A stretch of DNA of 64,000 nucleotides from Mesorhizobium erdmanii USDA 3471 (GTDB lineage Bacteria > Pseudomonadota > Alphaproteobacteria > Rhizobiales > Rhizobiaceae), in NCBI RefSeq assembly GCF_000472705.1, contig NZ_KI421453.1, positions 372,001 through 436,000 on the forward strand, in the 5' to 3' direction. Both the position numbers and the translations under genes were made by a program. Within the stretch, counting starts at the first letter, position 1. Each line of letters opens with the position of its first letter. The notes below the pieces were generated by a model. It saw only the letters and a program-made list of their open reading frames with translations. It made no database searches and was not told the origin of the DNA. Of this stretch, positions 45,676 to 54,514 are shown piece by piece.

Positions 45676-48245
45676 TGAGCGCCGACGACAAGACGCGAAT
45701 ATCGCCGCAAGTGGCCAACACCGCGGTCGGCACGCAGCTCAGCGGCATCTACGAGCTCGACGAGCGGATCGCGTTCGGCGGCATGGGTGAGGTCTACCGT
45801 GGCCACAACATCCAGACCGGAGACCATGTCGCGATCAAGATCGTGCTGCCCGAATTTGCCCGCGACCAGACGATCCTGTCCCTGTTCCGCAAGGAAGCCT
45901 CGATCCTCAACCATTTGTCCCATGACGCGGTCGTGCGCTACCACGTGTTCACCATCGATCCCGGGATCGGCCGTCCCTATCTCGCCATGGAATTCGTCGA
46001 CGGCGAGTCGCTGTTCGACATCATGCGACGTGGCCCGATGCCGGCGGAAGCGGTGCGCAGGCTCTGCCATCGCCTGGCATCCGGCCTGAGTGCCGTGCAT
46101 CAGGCGGGCGCGATCCATCGCGACCTCTCGCCCGACAACATCATCCTGCCGGGAGGCCGGGTCGACCGCGCAAAGATCATCGATTTCGGCATCGCACGAT
46201 CGGCGACCGTGGGCGGGGAGACGCTGATCGGCGGAAAGTTCGCGGGCAAATACAACTACGTTTCACCCGAACAGCTCGGACTGTACAGCGGCGACGTCAG
46301 TGAACAGTCCGATATCTACAGCCTTGGGCTGGTGTTGGCCGCCGCCCTGCGCGGCAAGCCGATCGACATGAGCGGATCACAGTTCGAGATCATCGAAAAG
46401 CGCCGGACGGTGCCTGATCTGTCCGACATCGACGACGATTTTCGTGACATTGTCGAAGCCATGCTGCAACCGGATCCGCGAGACCGGCCAGCCAGCATGG
46501 CGGATATCGCCAGGATGACGCGCGACGAAGAGGAAGGAACAACGCCGCCGACGTCGATCACCCCCCGCGACCGGCCGGGTTTGCCGCGAGCCGGGCACAC
46601 CCTTGTCCCGGATCCCAGGGCCCAGCCCCAGCCCTCCAATGTCGCGGGACACGGCGCGCCGCCGGCAACCGGCCCCGGCGAACAACGCTTCGTCCCGCAT
46701 GTCCGACCCGCGCATCTGTCCGAACCGCTGCCTCAGGCCCGCCCCGGCCCGCCGCCCACGGCCACCCGTAATGTCCCCGGAAAACCCGCAAAGACCCGAA
46801 CCATCGCGATTGCTGCCTTGGCGACGCTGGCTGTCGCCTCGGGCGCGGGCCTGTATTTGAGCGGCTTGATGACGCCTGCGACGCCGACTGCCGGCAAGAC
46901 ATCGCTTTCCGCGCCCGAGCCATCGAAGCCGGTAGTGGAGAAATCAAATCCGGTCTCAACGGACAAAGTCGCGAGCGCCTCCGAGCCGGCAAAACCAGTT
47001 CCGCCCGTGCAGCCGGAGCCCAGCGTCCCGCCGGCTGAAGAACAGCCAGATGCCACGGCGGTTCAAAAGCCGCCGGCGGCCAAGCCTGCCGAACCGCAGG
47101 CCGAGGAACCGCCGAAGCCGCCAGCAACGGCAGCGCAGCCGCAAACAGAGGCGAGCGCGCCACCGGCCAGAAGCCAGCCGGATGTCAAGACCGTGCAGAC
47201 ACCGGAGCCGGCGAAACCCATCCTTCCACCGCAAACCGTGGAACCGCTGAAGCCATCGACAACGGCCACTCAGTCGTCTGAAAAAACATCGCCGGCACCC
47301 CAGCCGAATGCGATGGCCAGCAACAGTCAAATGTCGGCTTCGCCGCCCGACGCGGGCGCTCCGACCACGCCAGCCGAGAAGGTCTCGACGCCGCCGGCCC
47401 AGCCGAAGACTGTGGAGAGCCAAAAGCCCGAGCCTCGGATCAGCCCGCCGGCGGCGCCCAAGGCGACCCCGCCGGCGCCCAAACCCACTGCCAGCCCGAC
47501 GAATGCCGCCAGTGCCGAGGGCCAAAACGCCTCGTCAGCGCCGGCGAAGCAGCCGGACCAACCCGTCGTAGCCTTGAACGTGCCCAAACCAGCGATCCCA
47601 CCGGTCGTCGACGACGTCGCGCAACGTGTCTCCTGGGTTCGCGACTTCGGCGGCGGCGATTGTTTCTATGCGACCATGACGTCGGCGACCGACACGGCCG
47701 CCGCGATCGAAGGGTTTGGCACAGCGGTCCAGCCATTCGAACGGATGCTCGGCGATTTCCAGGCAAAATTCCATGTCGAGCCGGACATCAGCGTCCGCCT
47801 CATCGAGCCGAGCCAATGCGAAGTCACCAACTTCCTGCGCTTTCTGGGGCAGAGCGCGGCCGACAAGCCACAGCTTGTTCTCGACCGGACATCGGTGCCG
47901 AACGGCACGCCGATCAGCGGCACGCTGGTGACGCGTGGCGGGCTCATGTCCAGCGTGCTGCTGATCGATCACAAAGGCATGGTGTTCAATCTCGACGACC
48001 GCATCGTCGTACAACCCAACAAGGCCACCTTCAGCATTCCGATTGGCCTCGGCGCCGCCGACAAGGCCGCCGGAAAGGCGGTGCCGCAGCTCATCATGGT
48101 GATCACGGGTCCTCAGGATATTCAGTCGGCCGCCTTCTCGACGCCAACGCCTGCCTCAGTGCTGCTGCCCAAAATTCTCGAAGAAATCGAGACCGACGGC
48201 TCTCAATTTTCAGCCACCGCCAAGTATTTCCGGCTCGGCGGATAG
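45675..48245 (+). CDS. ppkA: membrane Ser/Thr kinase PpkA with periplasmic domain
   Basis: Protein of 856 residues. Kinase domain at about 25-285: glycine loop IAFGGMGEVY, AIKIVL lysine (about 55), HRDLSPDN (about 147), DFG (about 170) and SPEQ. Juxtamembrane linker rich in Pro, a transmembrane helix (about 376-398, IAALATLAVASGAGLYL), a Pro/Ala/Glu-rich periplasmic stalk of roughly 250 residues, and a C-terminal domain of about 200 residues (RVSWVRDFGGGDCFYA) I do not recognise. Unlike Pseudomonas PpkA, it lacks an obvious von Willebrand domain. It would sense a periplasmic signal and phosphorylate an Fha protein. Confidence 0.93.
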   Translation: MSADDKTRISPQVANTAVGTQLSGIYELDERIAFGGMGEVYRGHNIQTGDHVAIKIVLPEFARDQTILSLFRKEASILNHLSHDAVVRYHVFTIDPGIGRPYLAMEFVDGESLFDIMRRGPMPAEAVRRLCHRLASGLSAVHQAGAIHRDLSPDNIILPGGRVDRAKIIDFGIARSATVGGETLIGGKFAGKYNYVSPEQLGLYSGDVSEQSDIYSLGLVLAAALRGKPIDMSGSQFEIIEKRRTVPDLSDIDDDFRDIVEAMLQPDPRDRPASMADIARMTRDEEEGTTPPTSITPRDRPGLPRAGHTLVPDPRAQPQPSNVAGHGAPPATGPGEQRFVPHVRPAHLSEPLPQARPGPPPTATRNVPGKPAKTRTIAIAALATLAVASGAGLYLSGLMTPATPTAGKTSLSAPEPSKPVVEKSNPVSTDKVASASEPAKPVPPVQPEPSVPPAEEQPDATAVQKPPAAKPAEPQAEEPPKPPATAAQPQTEASAPPARSQPDVKTVQTPEPAKPILPPQTVEPLKPSTTATQSSEKTSPAPQPNAMASNSQMSASPPDAGAPTTPAEKVSTPPAQPKTVESQKPEPRISPPAAPKATPPAPKPTASPTNAASAEGQNASSAPAKQPDQPVVALNVPKPAIPPVVDDVAQRVSWVRDFGGGDCFYATMTSATDTAAAIEGFGTAVQPFERMLGDFQAKFHVEPDISVRLIEPSQCEVTNFLRFLGQSAADKPQLVLDRTSVPNGTPISGTLVTRGGLMSSVLLIDHKGMVFNLDDRIVVQPNKATFSIPIGLGAADKAAGKAVPQLIMVITGPQDIQSAAFSTPTPASVLLPKILEEIETDGSQFSATAKYFRLGG

Positions 48246-48353
48246 CATGGGCGCCCGATGGAACTCCGCTGTGCATGTTTGCCCCACTCGTCCGCAGACC
48301 TGCCTATCGAGCAGCGTGGTCCGGCTCGAGCCCTGCTTACCCTGACGGGCCGT

Positions 48354-48764
48354 ATGAAGCTTGCGGTCATGGCGGGAGCGGCAGTGCTGTCCGTACTGTC
48401 GTGCGGCCAAGCGCGCGCCGAATTCACGGTCTGCAACCAGACGCTCGACGTCGTCAACCTGGCCGTCGGCCAGAAGGTCGACAATGCGGACCAGACCGAT
48501 GGCTGGTGGACAATCGGCGCAAATCAATGCGTGAACGTCATCCGCGAGGAACTGACGAACCGCTACATCTACATCTATGCGACGGACGTGTTTGGCCATG
48601 CGATCCTGACAGGCGCGACCGAGATGTGCATCGAGCGGCGGCGTTTTTCGATCCGCGGCATCGACGAGTGCTGGCAGCGTGGCCATATCGCGGCGCAATT
48701 CCTCGAAGTCGATACGCTTGAACAGGTGCGGTGGACCTTCTTCCTGACCGGAAGCAACCCGTGA
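48354..48764 (+). CDS. DUF1036 exported protein
   Basis: Protein of 136 residues with an N-terminal signal peptide (MKLAVMAGAAVLSVLS) cleaved near ARAE, so periplasmic or secreted. The mature part matches DUF1036: FTVCNQTLDVVNLAVGQ, WWTIGANQCVNVI, CIERRRF. Cysteines are positioned for disulphides. An in-frame ATG at 48258 would place the signal peptide internally, so 48354 is preferred. It lies between ppkA and the cell-wall hydrolase gene, whose GTG start overlaps its stop. Role in secretion unknown. Confidence 0.82.
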   Translation: MKLAVMAGAAVLSVLSCGQARAEFTVCNQTLDVVNLAVGQKVDNADQTDGWWTIGANQCVNVIREELTNRYIYIYATDVFGHAILTGATEMCIERRRFSIRGIDECWQRGHIAAQFLEVDTLEQVRWTFFLTGSNP

Positions 48765-51178
48765 CGCACAGCATCGACACGAGCTTCAAGCAGAAGAAGC
48801 AGGCGCGCGCCGCGCTGCGCCGGCGAACGCTTTGGCGCAGGCTCATTGCCGGTTTCGCTTTCATGGTCCTGCTTTCCATCGCCGCGGGCTTCTACCTCAC
48901 CGCGGACTATTGGTCGTTCGGTGACGAAGACCAGGACTTGCACGCGGTCGAAGGCGCGGACGATATGCCGGCCGATGCATCCGTCTATGTGCCTGCCATT
49001 ATCGACCTGGCGGGGGATCCGATGTGGATCACGCTTGCCCCCGATGCGGACACGGCAAGCAAGGGCCATTCGGTAGCGCGCCCGGCCGAGCTCGACAGTT
49101 CCGGCGCCTCGCCGCAGATCGAGATTCTCTCCGACGTAATGCTGAGTGCCAGCGAAAAGTTCATGACGACGATCCCGTCGACGCAGGAGGACTTCGCGTT
49201 CTTCCAGGCACAGCGGCGGACCGCTCCGACTTCCGCGGCTGCCGTACCCAACGAGCAGGCCTCTCCGCCTGCCCCGGCGGCGGCACCGGACGACCAGCAG
49301 GGCGACTTGAATAATGACCTTCAGGCGGCGCCCGATGCGAGCGAGGGTCCGGCCGGTTCGGCGCCGAAGCCGGATGCCGACGACCCGGAGGCCGGCTGGG
49401 GGGAGACCATCGATCAGGGCGAGGCAGCGCTGCCCACCTTCAAGAAAACCCAGATCGAGAACAATACGACCGTCGCAACCGTGACCAGCGAGTACCAGCG
49501 CTTCGAGGCGACCGGGGACACTTTCGTCAAGATCCTCAACGACCGCAGCCTGGAGAGCGTCGCCGTCGACGCGCATTTCTCGGCCGATGACGCCAAGCTT
49601 GCGAGCGAGGCGCTCAAGAGCCTGTTCAACCTCGACGGCCTGGAGCCGGGTTATGTCGTTGCCATGCGCGGATTCCGGCCGAACCGCGAGACGACGACGA
49701 TGTCGCTCATGCAGGTTTCGATTTACGCCAAGAATGTCTTTGTCGGCACGCTGACGCGCAATACAGCGGGCGCCTTCGTGTCAGGCGTCGACCCTTGGGT
49801 GCGCGAGGATCTGTTCAACTATTCCGGTGCCGATCAAGGAGGGCTCAAACGGCAATACCGGCTGCTCGACGCGATTTATTCGACGGCTGCGCGTAACAAG
49901 GTTCCGACCGGCGTCATTGGCGAGGCGATCATGTACCTGTCGCGAGGACAGGACCTCGACGCTTTCGCCAGCGAGGACCAGCGCCTGGTGCTGATCTACT
50001 CACAGACGCCGCGCGGCAAGGACGAGACATCCGGGCGGGTGCTTTATGTCGGCGTCCAGGGCGGTGAAAAGACCATCGACTGTTTCGTCTTCCAGCAGAG
50101 CGACGGCCAGTTCGCCTGCGTCACCGGCAATGACGAGGTGCACTCGCTGACAGCAGCCAACGGCATGGTCACGCCGGTGAACGGGGTCATGACCTCGACC
50201 TTCGGCCCGCGCAAGCACCCGATCCTCGGCGTCGTCCGTATCCACAAGGGCGTCGATTGGGCAGCCCCTGTCGGCACGCCGATCATGGCGGCTTTCGACG
50301 GCGAAATCAGCTTCCAGGGCGATGGCGGCAGCTATGGCAATCTGGTGAAGATTTCGCATGCGAACGGGCGCGAGACGCGCTACGCGCATATGCAAAAATT
50401 CGCCATTGCGAGCGGCGTCGGCACCAAGGTGAAGGCCGGCGACGTCATCGGCTATATCGGCACCACCGGGCTTTCGACCGGCCCGCACCTGCATTTCGAA
50501 CTCTACCAGAACGGCGAGGCGATCGATCCGTTGGGGACCGTCACCACGGTCGCCACCTATGATACCGGCAATTCCGGTAATTCCGGCGATGTTGCCGTCG
50601 AAACGCTCACCGAACGTATCGTTCATGTCGAAAGCGGTGGCAGTGCTCGCGCCAAGAACCCGAATTCTTCGGCGACCGGCGCCGGCCAGTTCATAACCAA
50701 GACCTGGATCCGGATGATGAATACCTATCGCCCGGACCTTGCACGATCACTGTCGACCGCCGACCTGCTGGCTCTGCGCTACGACGCCACCATTTCGCGT
50801 GAGATGGTGCGCAATCTGGCGCGCGAAGGCGAGGCCTATCTGCGGGCGCGCGGTCACCAGATCACAGCCGGCCGGCTCTATCTCTGTCATTTCCTGGGAA
50901 TGGAAGGCGCGCATCAGGTGCTGGCGGCGCCAGGGTCGGCGCAACTGAGCGCCGTGCTGGGGTCGGCCGTCATCCAGGCCAACCCGTTTCTCACCGGCAA
51001 GACAGCCAGCTACGTGGTAGACTGGGCCGAAAGGAAGATGGGCCAGAAGCTGAGCCGTGTGGCCACCGACGCCAGCCCACCGGTGACGACCACGGAGATC
51101 CGCCAGACATCGCCGGAGTTCGAAAAATACAAGCAGGCCGTTACCGCCCTCGTCAGCTCGATTCAGAATACGCTTTGA
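48761..51178 (+). CDS. membrane-anchored M23 peptidase with lysozyme-like domain
   Basis: Putative two-activity peptidoglycan hydrolase of 805 residues. A basic N-terminus and a transmembrane helix (about 27-48) anchor it in the inner membrane. A long linker and a central region lead to an M23 endopeptidase domain (about 477-590; TFGPRKHP, HKGVDWAAPVG, GPHLHFELY, with the HxxxD and HxH zinc ligands), then a lysozyme/SLT-like domain (about 618-745; HVESGGSARAKNPNSSATG with the likely catalytic Glu). GTG 48761 overlaps the DUF1036 stop and has GGAAG upstream. A plausible role is opening the wall for the T6SS membrane complex; an effector role is less likely given the anchor. Confidence 0.88.
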   Translation: MTHSIDTSFKQKKQARAALRRRTLWRRLIAGFAFMVLLSIAAGFYLTADYWSFGDEDQDLHAVEGADDMPADASVYVPAIIDLAGDPMWITLAPDADTASKGHSVARPAELDSSGASPQIEILSDVMLSASEKFMTTIPSTQEDFAFFQAQRRTAPTSAAAVPNEQASPPAPAAAPDDQQGDLNNDLQAAPDASEGPAGSAPKPDADDPEAGWGETIDQGEAALPTFKKTQIENNTTVATVTSEYQRFEATGDTFVKILNDRSLESVAVDAHFSADDAKLASEALKSLFNLDGLEPGYVVAMRGFRPNRETTTMSLMQVSIYAKNVFVGTLTRNTAGAFVSGVDPWVREDLFNYSGADQGGLKRQYRLLDAIYSTAARNKVPTGVIGEAIMYLSRGQDLDAFASEDQRLVLIYSQTPRGKDETSGRVLYVGVQGGEKTIDCFVFQQSDGQFACVTGNDEVHSLTAANGMVTPVNGVMTSTFGPRKHPILGVVRIHKGVDWAAPVGTPIMAAFDGEISFQGDGGSYGNLVKISHANGRETRYAHMQKFAIASGVGTKVKAGDVIGYIGTTGLSTGPHLHFELYQNGEAIDPLGTVTTVATYDTGNSGNSGDVAVETLTERIVHVESGGSARAKNPNSSATGAGQFITKTWIRMMNTYRPDLARSLSTADLLALRYDATISREMVRNLAREGEAYLRARGHQITAGRLYLCHFLGMEGAHQVLAAPGSAQLSAVLGSAVIQANPFLTGKTASYVVDWAERKMGQKLSRVATDASPPVTTTEIRQTSPEFEKYKQAVTALVSSIQNTL

Positions 51179-51364
51179 CCCTGCCCGGCACGGCATCCGT
51201 CGCCCGGGCATTTGGCGTCACCATTTTTCAGGCCTTTGTGAACCAAAACCGCGATCGGGACCACATATGCCCAGGAGCCGTTTTTGGCACAAGCGACCCA
51301 GTCGCCGACGAAACATGGCATCCGCAGACATCGACAGTGCAATCTGATGGTAGAGGGCTGGTCC

Positions 51365-51736
51365 ATGAAAGCGGTCGCGGTCTTTCTGAGCGGAGTTGTC
51401 CTGGTTTTCCTTGTCGGCTTCGGCGCCGAAGCCGCCGAGCCCGACGCCAAACGCGTCGCTCTGGTGATCGGCAACAGCAACTATGTCCATGCGGTTACCT
51501 TGCCGAACCCCGCCAACGATGCCCGCCTCATCGCATCGACGCTGCGCAATGCCGGCTTCGAAGTGATCGAAGGCGTCGATCAGGACAATGCAGGCATGCA
51601 CGGCCTCATCAGCCGATTTACCGAGCAAGCCTATGACGCCGATCTCGCGGTCATCTTCTATGCCGGTCACGGCATGCAGGTCGACGGCAAGAATTACCTG
51701 ATCCCGGTCGACGCCGATTTGACGTCGCCGGCCTAA
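51365..51736 (+). pseudogene. caspase-fold protease, N-terminal half (split gene)
   Basis: First 123 residues of an exported caspase-family (peptidase C14) protein. The signal peptide (MKAVAVFLSGVVLVFLVGF), RVALVIGNSNY, the LPNPANDARLI stretch and the His motif FYAGHGMQ are intact. The frame stops at TAA 51734-51736, which is the first three bases of a 104-bp palindromic repeat. The rest of the protein, including the catalytic Cys, continues at 51838 in another frame. A GAGGG ribosome binding site precedes the ATG. It is therefore interrupted; see the C-terminal half. Confidence 0.88.
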
Positions 51737-51837
51737 AGCGCGTCGCTCTGAAACGGATTCAGGCGACGCACTTTAAGTCTTTGTTTTGATGCATGTCGTT
51801 ATCCCAAGACCGCTGCACACTTCTGGGCGACATGCAT
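51734..51837. repeat. 104-bp paired-palindrome (RIME-like) element inside caspase gene
   Basis: Two imperfect palindromes, 51734-51775 (TAAAG...CTTTA arms with GCGTCG/CGACGC) and 51789-51837 (ATGCATGTCG / CGACATGCAT), flank a short AGTCTTTGTTTTG spacer. Length and build match the two other 104-bp elements at 54393 and 61859. It resembles the Rhizobium intergenic mosaic elements described in rhizobia. Deleting exactly these 104 bases joins Ala (GCC, 51731-51733) to Tyr (TAT, 51838) in frame. It supplies the stop of the upstream part and the ATG at 51793 of the downstream frame. Confidence 0.85.
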
Positions 51838-53097
51838 TATCTCAAGACCCGGACCATTCAGATCGACGATTTCATGGCTGCGCTGCCGCCCGACCCGGCG
51901 ATCGGCGTCATCATCCTCGATGCCTGCGGCGACAATCCGCTGGCGAGGACGCTGGCGGCCTCACTGCCGAAAAGCCGCTCCACCGCATTGGGTACTGGCC
52001 TGGCGCCGGTCGAAGCGAGATCGGACGGCGTCGGTACCGGCGGCCTGCTGATTGCTTATGCAACGGATCCGGGCGCCATCGCTTTCGACGGCACAGGGGC
52101 CGACAGTCCTTACTCGACGGCGCTCGCCAGGCACCTGACCGAACCCGGCGTCGAAATCCAGAGCGCGCTGACGCGCGTGCGCGGCGAAGTGACCGAAACC
52201 ACGCAAGGTCGCCAGCGGCCATGGCATAACGCATCGCTGGGACGCGAGGTCTTCCTCGGAAAGCCGGTAGCCGCAGCGACGCCGACCGCACCCTCGGCGG
52301 CGGGCGGATCGAACGTGGCAGCGACATCCGCTCCTATCCCTGTCACCAGCGATCCTGCGTCGTGGGAAGTCGAGCAACGGCTTTGGGATGAGGCTTCAAA
52401 GCACAATTCCGGCCCGTTCTACCAAGCCTATCTCGACCAGTTTCCGGACGGCCGCTTCGCCACCGTGGCGCGGCTGAACATCGACGAATTGAACGACCCG
52501 ACGGCTCGAAACCGGCAGGTAGCGGCCCTCGATGCGAACCAGGCGAATGCCAGTTCGGGCTCTGCCATTCCGGCCTCGGTCAGCATTCCGGATGAGGTGA
52601 AGCACACGCCGGGCAGCCAGTTGACGGAAAATGCGATCGGCCTCGATCGCCAGGGTCGCATCGACCTTCAATTGCGCATCGAGGCGCTGGGCAACGAACT
52701 TGGGCGTATCGACGGAAACCTGGGCTCGCAGACCCGTCAGGCGATCGGCGTCTGGCAAGCCGGGAACGGTCTGCCGCAAACCACCTATCTGACCCGCGAA
52801 CAGCTGGCGTTGCTGGTGATCCAGACGGATCCGATGATGGAGGCCGTGCGTGCTAGGTACGCGGCCGATCAAGCCCATGCGTCGCAACCCAAGAAGCAGG
52901 TGGTGCAGAAGGTCCGCGCAATGAGGCCCGTTGCACAAAACCCTCGCAAACAGCAGCAGATCGTCCAGAAACGTCGCACACGCGAGACGGTGGCGTGGCA
53001 GGATGATCCTCCGCCAAGCCGGCGCGGCAACGACTTCCTGACAAGCGCGCTGATTTTCGGCGCCGGTGTGGCCGTCGGAGGCATACTCAAGCACTGA
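51838..53097 (+). pseudogene. caspase-fold protease, C-terminal half with peptidoglycan-binding-like domain
   Basis: Remaining about 420 residues of the split caspase. It begins YLKTRTIQIDDFMAALPPDP and carries the catalytic Cys motif IILDACGDNP, YATDPGAIAFDG and RGEVTETTQGRQRPWHN. Then come a SNNS/FP-G-type repeat (YLDQFPDGRFATVARL), a peptidoglycan-binding-like segment (DGNLGSQTRQAIGVWQAG) and a basic C-terminal tail with a hydrophobic end. An open frame does continue upstream to an ATG at 51793 within the repeat, so a cytoplasmic fragment could be made, but it would lack the His and the signal peptide. Confidence 0.85.
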
Positions 53098-53107
53098 CGG
53101 CCGCGCG

Positions 53108-53644
53108 CTACTGCGTCTTTATCCGCATTTCCACGCGGCGGTTGAGCGGATCGTACGGGTTGGCGCTGCGCGGGTTCTTTTCGCCCATGCCGACCGCGTC
53201 GATGCGGGCTGCCTCGATACCGTTGGCCGTCAGGAAGGCTGCAACCGATTGCGCCCGCCGTTGCGACAGGCCTTCATTGTAGTGCACCGTGCCGGTGGCA
53301 TCGGTGTAGCCTTCGACGACGAAGCTGAAGGTGCTGAGCCGGCTGTCCTTGAGCGCCTTGGCGAACTCGTCGAGTTCAGCCCGCGCGGTGGTATCGAGGG
53401 CGGCCGAATCCAAGCCGAAATTGATCAGCATATCGAGGCTGGATTTTCCGGCCGGCGCGTCCTTAGCCTTGGTCTTGCTCTTGCACTCCTCCTCGGTGCC
53501 GACACAAATTCCGCGCGATTTGCCGAGATCGGCCGCGCCGGCAAAGAACTTCACGATGTCTTCCGATTTCTGAACGGGGTCGGCGGAAGCGTGGGTCGAG
53601 AAAAACACGACCGCCAACACAAAGGCTGAACTGCCCCACTGCAT
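53108..53644 (-). CDS. OmpA family protein
   Basis: Protein of 178 residues. A signal peptide (SSAFVLAVVFFSTHASA) is followed by a short region with two Cys (GICVGTEEECKSK) and an OmpA-like peptidoglycan-binding domain (VVEGYTDATGTVHYNEGLS, LSQRRAQSVAAFL, GEKNPRSANPYDPLNRRVEM). The N-terminal barrel of full OmpA is absent, so it is likely a periplasmic wall-binding protein. ATG 53644 is chosen because AGGAG precedes it and the signal peptide begins there. It converges with the split caspase gene, 10 bp away, suggesting a joint locus. Function unknown. Confidence 0.88.
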   Translation of the reverse strand: MQWGSSAFVLAVVFFSTHASADPVQKSEDIVKFFAGAADLGKSRGICVGTEEECKSKTKAKDAPAGKSSLDMLINFGLDSAALDTTARAELDEFAKALKDSRLSTFSFVVEGYTDATGTVHYNEGLSQRRAQSVAAFLTANGIEAARIDAVGMGEKNPRSANPYDPLNRRVEMRIKTQ

Positions 53645-53815
53645 AGCGGTTACTCCTGTTTGAGCATCCGTTTCGATGATCGCCATCATACCAAACTCCA
53701 AGGCGATTGTCTGTCGATAAACGCTGGAGGCGCGATGAGTGGTGCGACGTCACTTGACCCGAGCCGCGCCTGAGGCTTGAGTGGCCTAAGGCTTCTCGAT
53801 GAAGGCGTGGCGGTC

Positions 53816-54394
53816 ATGGCCAATGGGCTCCGATTCAAAACGGCACGGGATCTTTTCGCGACTTGTCCCGCTATTGCCCGGGACATGAGAACCCTTCCTA
53901 CCGAACAAAACGCGATCGCGTTCTGCCGCGACCTCCTCGCCGGGCGCGTTCCCGAAGAAGCCGTCACCTTCTGTGCGTATTTGCTGCCCGAGCGGGCCGC
54001 GGTCTGGTGGGCGCATGAATGCCTGAGCCATCTGACCGACCTGTTCGACGGGAGCGATCAGGAACTGCTTGCGCATGTTCGCGACTGGGTCGGCGAACCG
54101 GACAATCCTCGCCATCGGGCTGCGGTCAGCACAGCCGCGGCGACACCGCCGACAACGCCGGTCGGTTGGATTGCGCTGGCCGCCGGATGGCGCGACAACG
54201 GTTCGGCCATGGCCACGACGAAGGCACCGGCTTTGCAACCCTTTCCTGCTGCGCATGCCGTCAATGCCGGGATTCTGGCCGGACTGGCCCGTGTCGCTCT
54301 GGTTGACCGGTTTGCCGTTCTTTCGGCATTTGTCGAAATGGGCATCCAGATGGCCGAGATCGAAGCGCTGCAGCAATCCGCGGATGCATATTAG
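53816..54394 (+). CDS. T6SS-locus protein, possibly DUF6931
   Basis: Protein of 192 residues with no signal peptide. It contains LRFKTARDLFATCPAIA, FCAYLLPERAAVWWAHECL and VGWIALAAGWRDNGSAMA, an arrangement seen in hypothetical proteins of T6SS loci (DUF6931 is my best guess, not certain). Trp/Cys-rich helices suggest a compact cytoplasmic protein. Start at ATG 53816; further upstream codons are TTG only. Its stop codon TAG overlaps the first bases of a 104-bp repeat. It lies in the divergent space between the OmpA gene and the caspase operon. Confidence 0.68.
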   Translation: MANGLRFKTARDLFATCPAIARDMRTLPTEQNAIAFCRDLLAGRVPEEAVTFCAYLLPERAAVWWAHECLSHLTDLFDGSDQELLAHVRDWVGEPDNPRHRAAVSTAAATPPTTPVGWIALAAGWRDNGSAMATTKAPALQPFPAAHAVNAGILAGLARVALVDRFAVLSAFVEMGIQMAEIEALQQSADAY

Positions 54395-54496
54395 AGCGGT
54401 TCAGCGTTTGATGGAATTGCCGAACCGCTCTAACTCTTTGTTTTTACGCAATTCTGGACGGAAAACCATTACACACTTTTCCTGGAATTGCTCTAG
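54393..54496. repeat. 104-bp paired-palindrome (RIME-like) element
   Basis: First palindrome: AGAGCGGTTCAGCG ... CCGAACCGCTCT (54393-54432 region); second palindrome: GCAATTC ... GGAATTGC with GGAAAA/TTTTCC arms ending in CTCTAG at 54496. A CTCTTTGTTTTT spacer joins them. It differs at few positions from the copy at 61859-61962 and shares the build and length of the copy at 51734. Its first base belongs to the TAG stop of the upstream gene. Confidence 0.85.
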
Positions 54497-54514
54497 AGCC
54501 GCTATTCGGGCTCC

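Noticed and set aside
51734-51736. TAA in the caspase gene as a sequencing error or programmed frameshift.
   Set aside because: The region has 104 extra bases with two palindromes matching other elements in the window; a single error or slippage cannot explain this.
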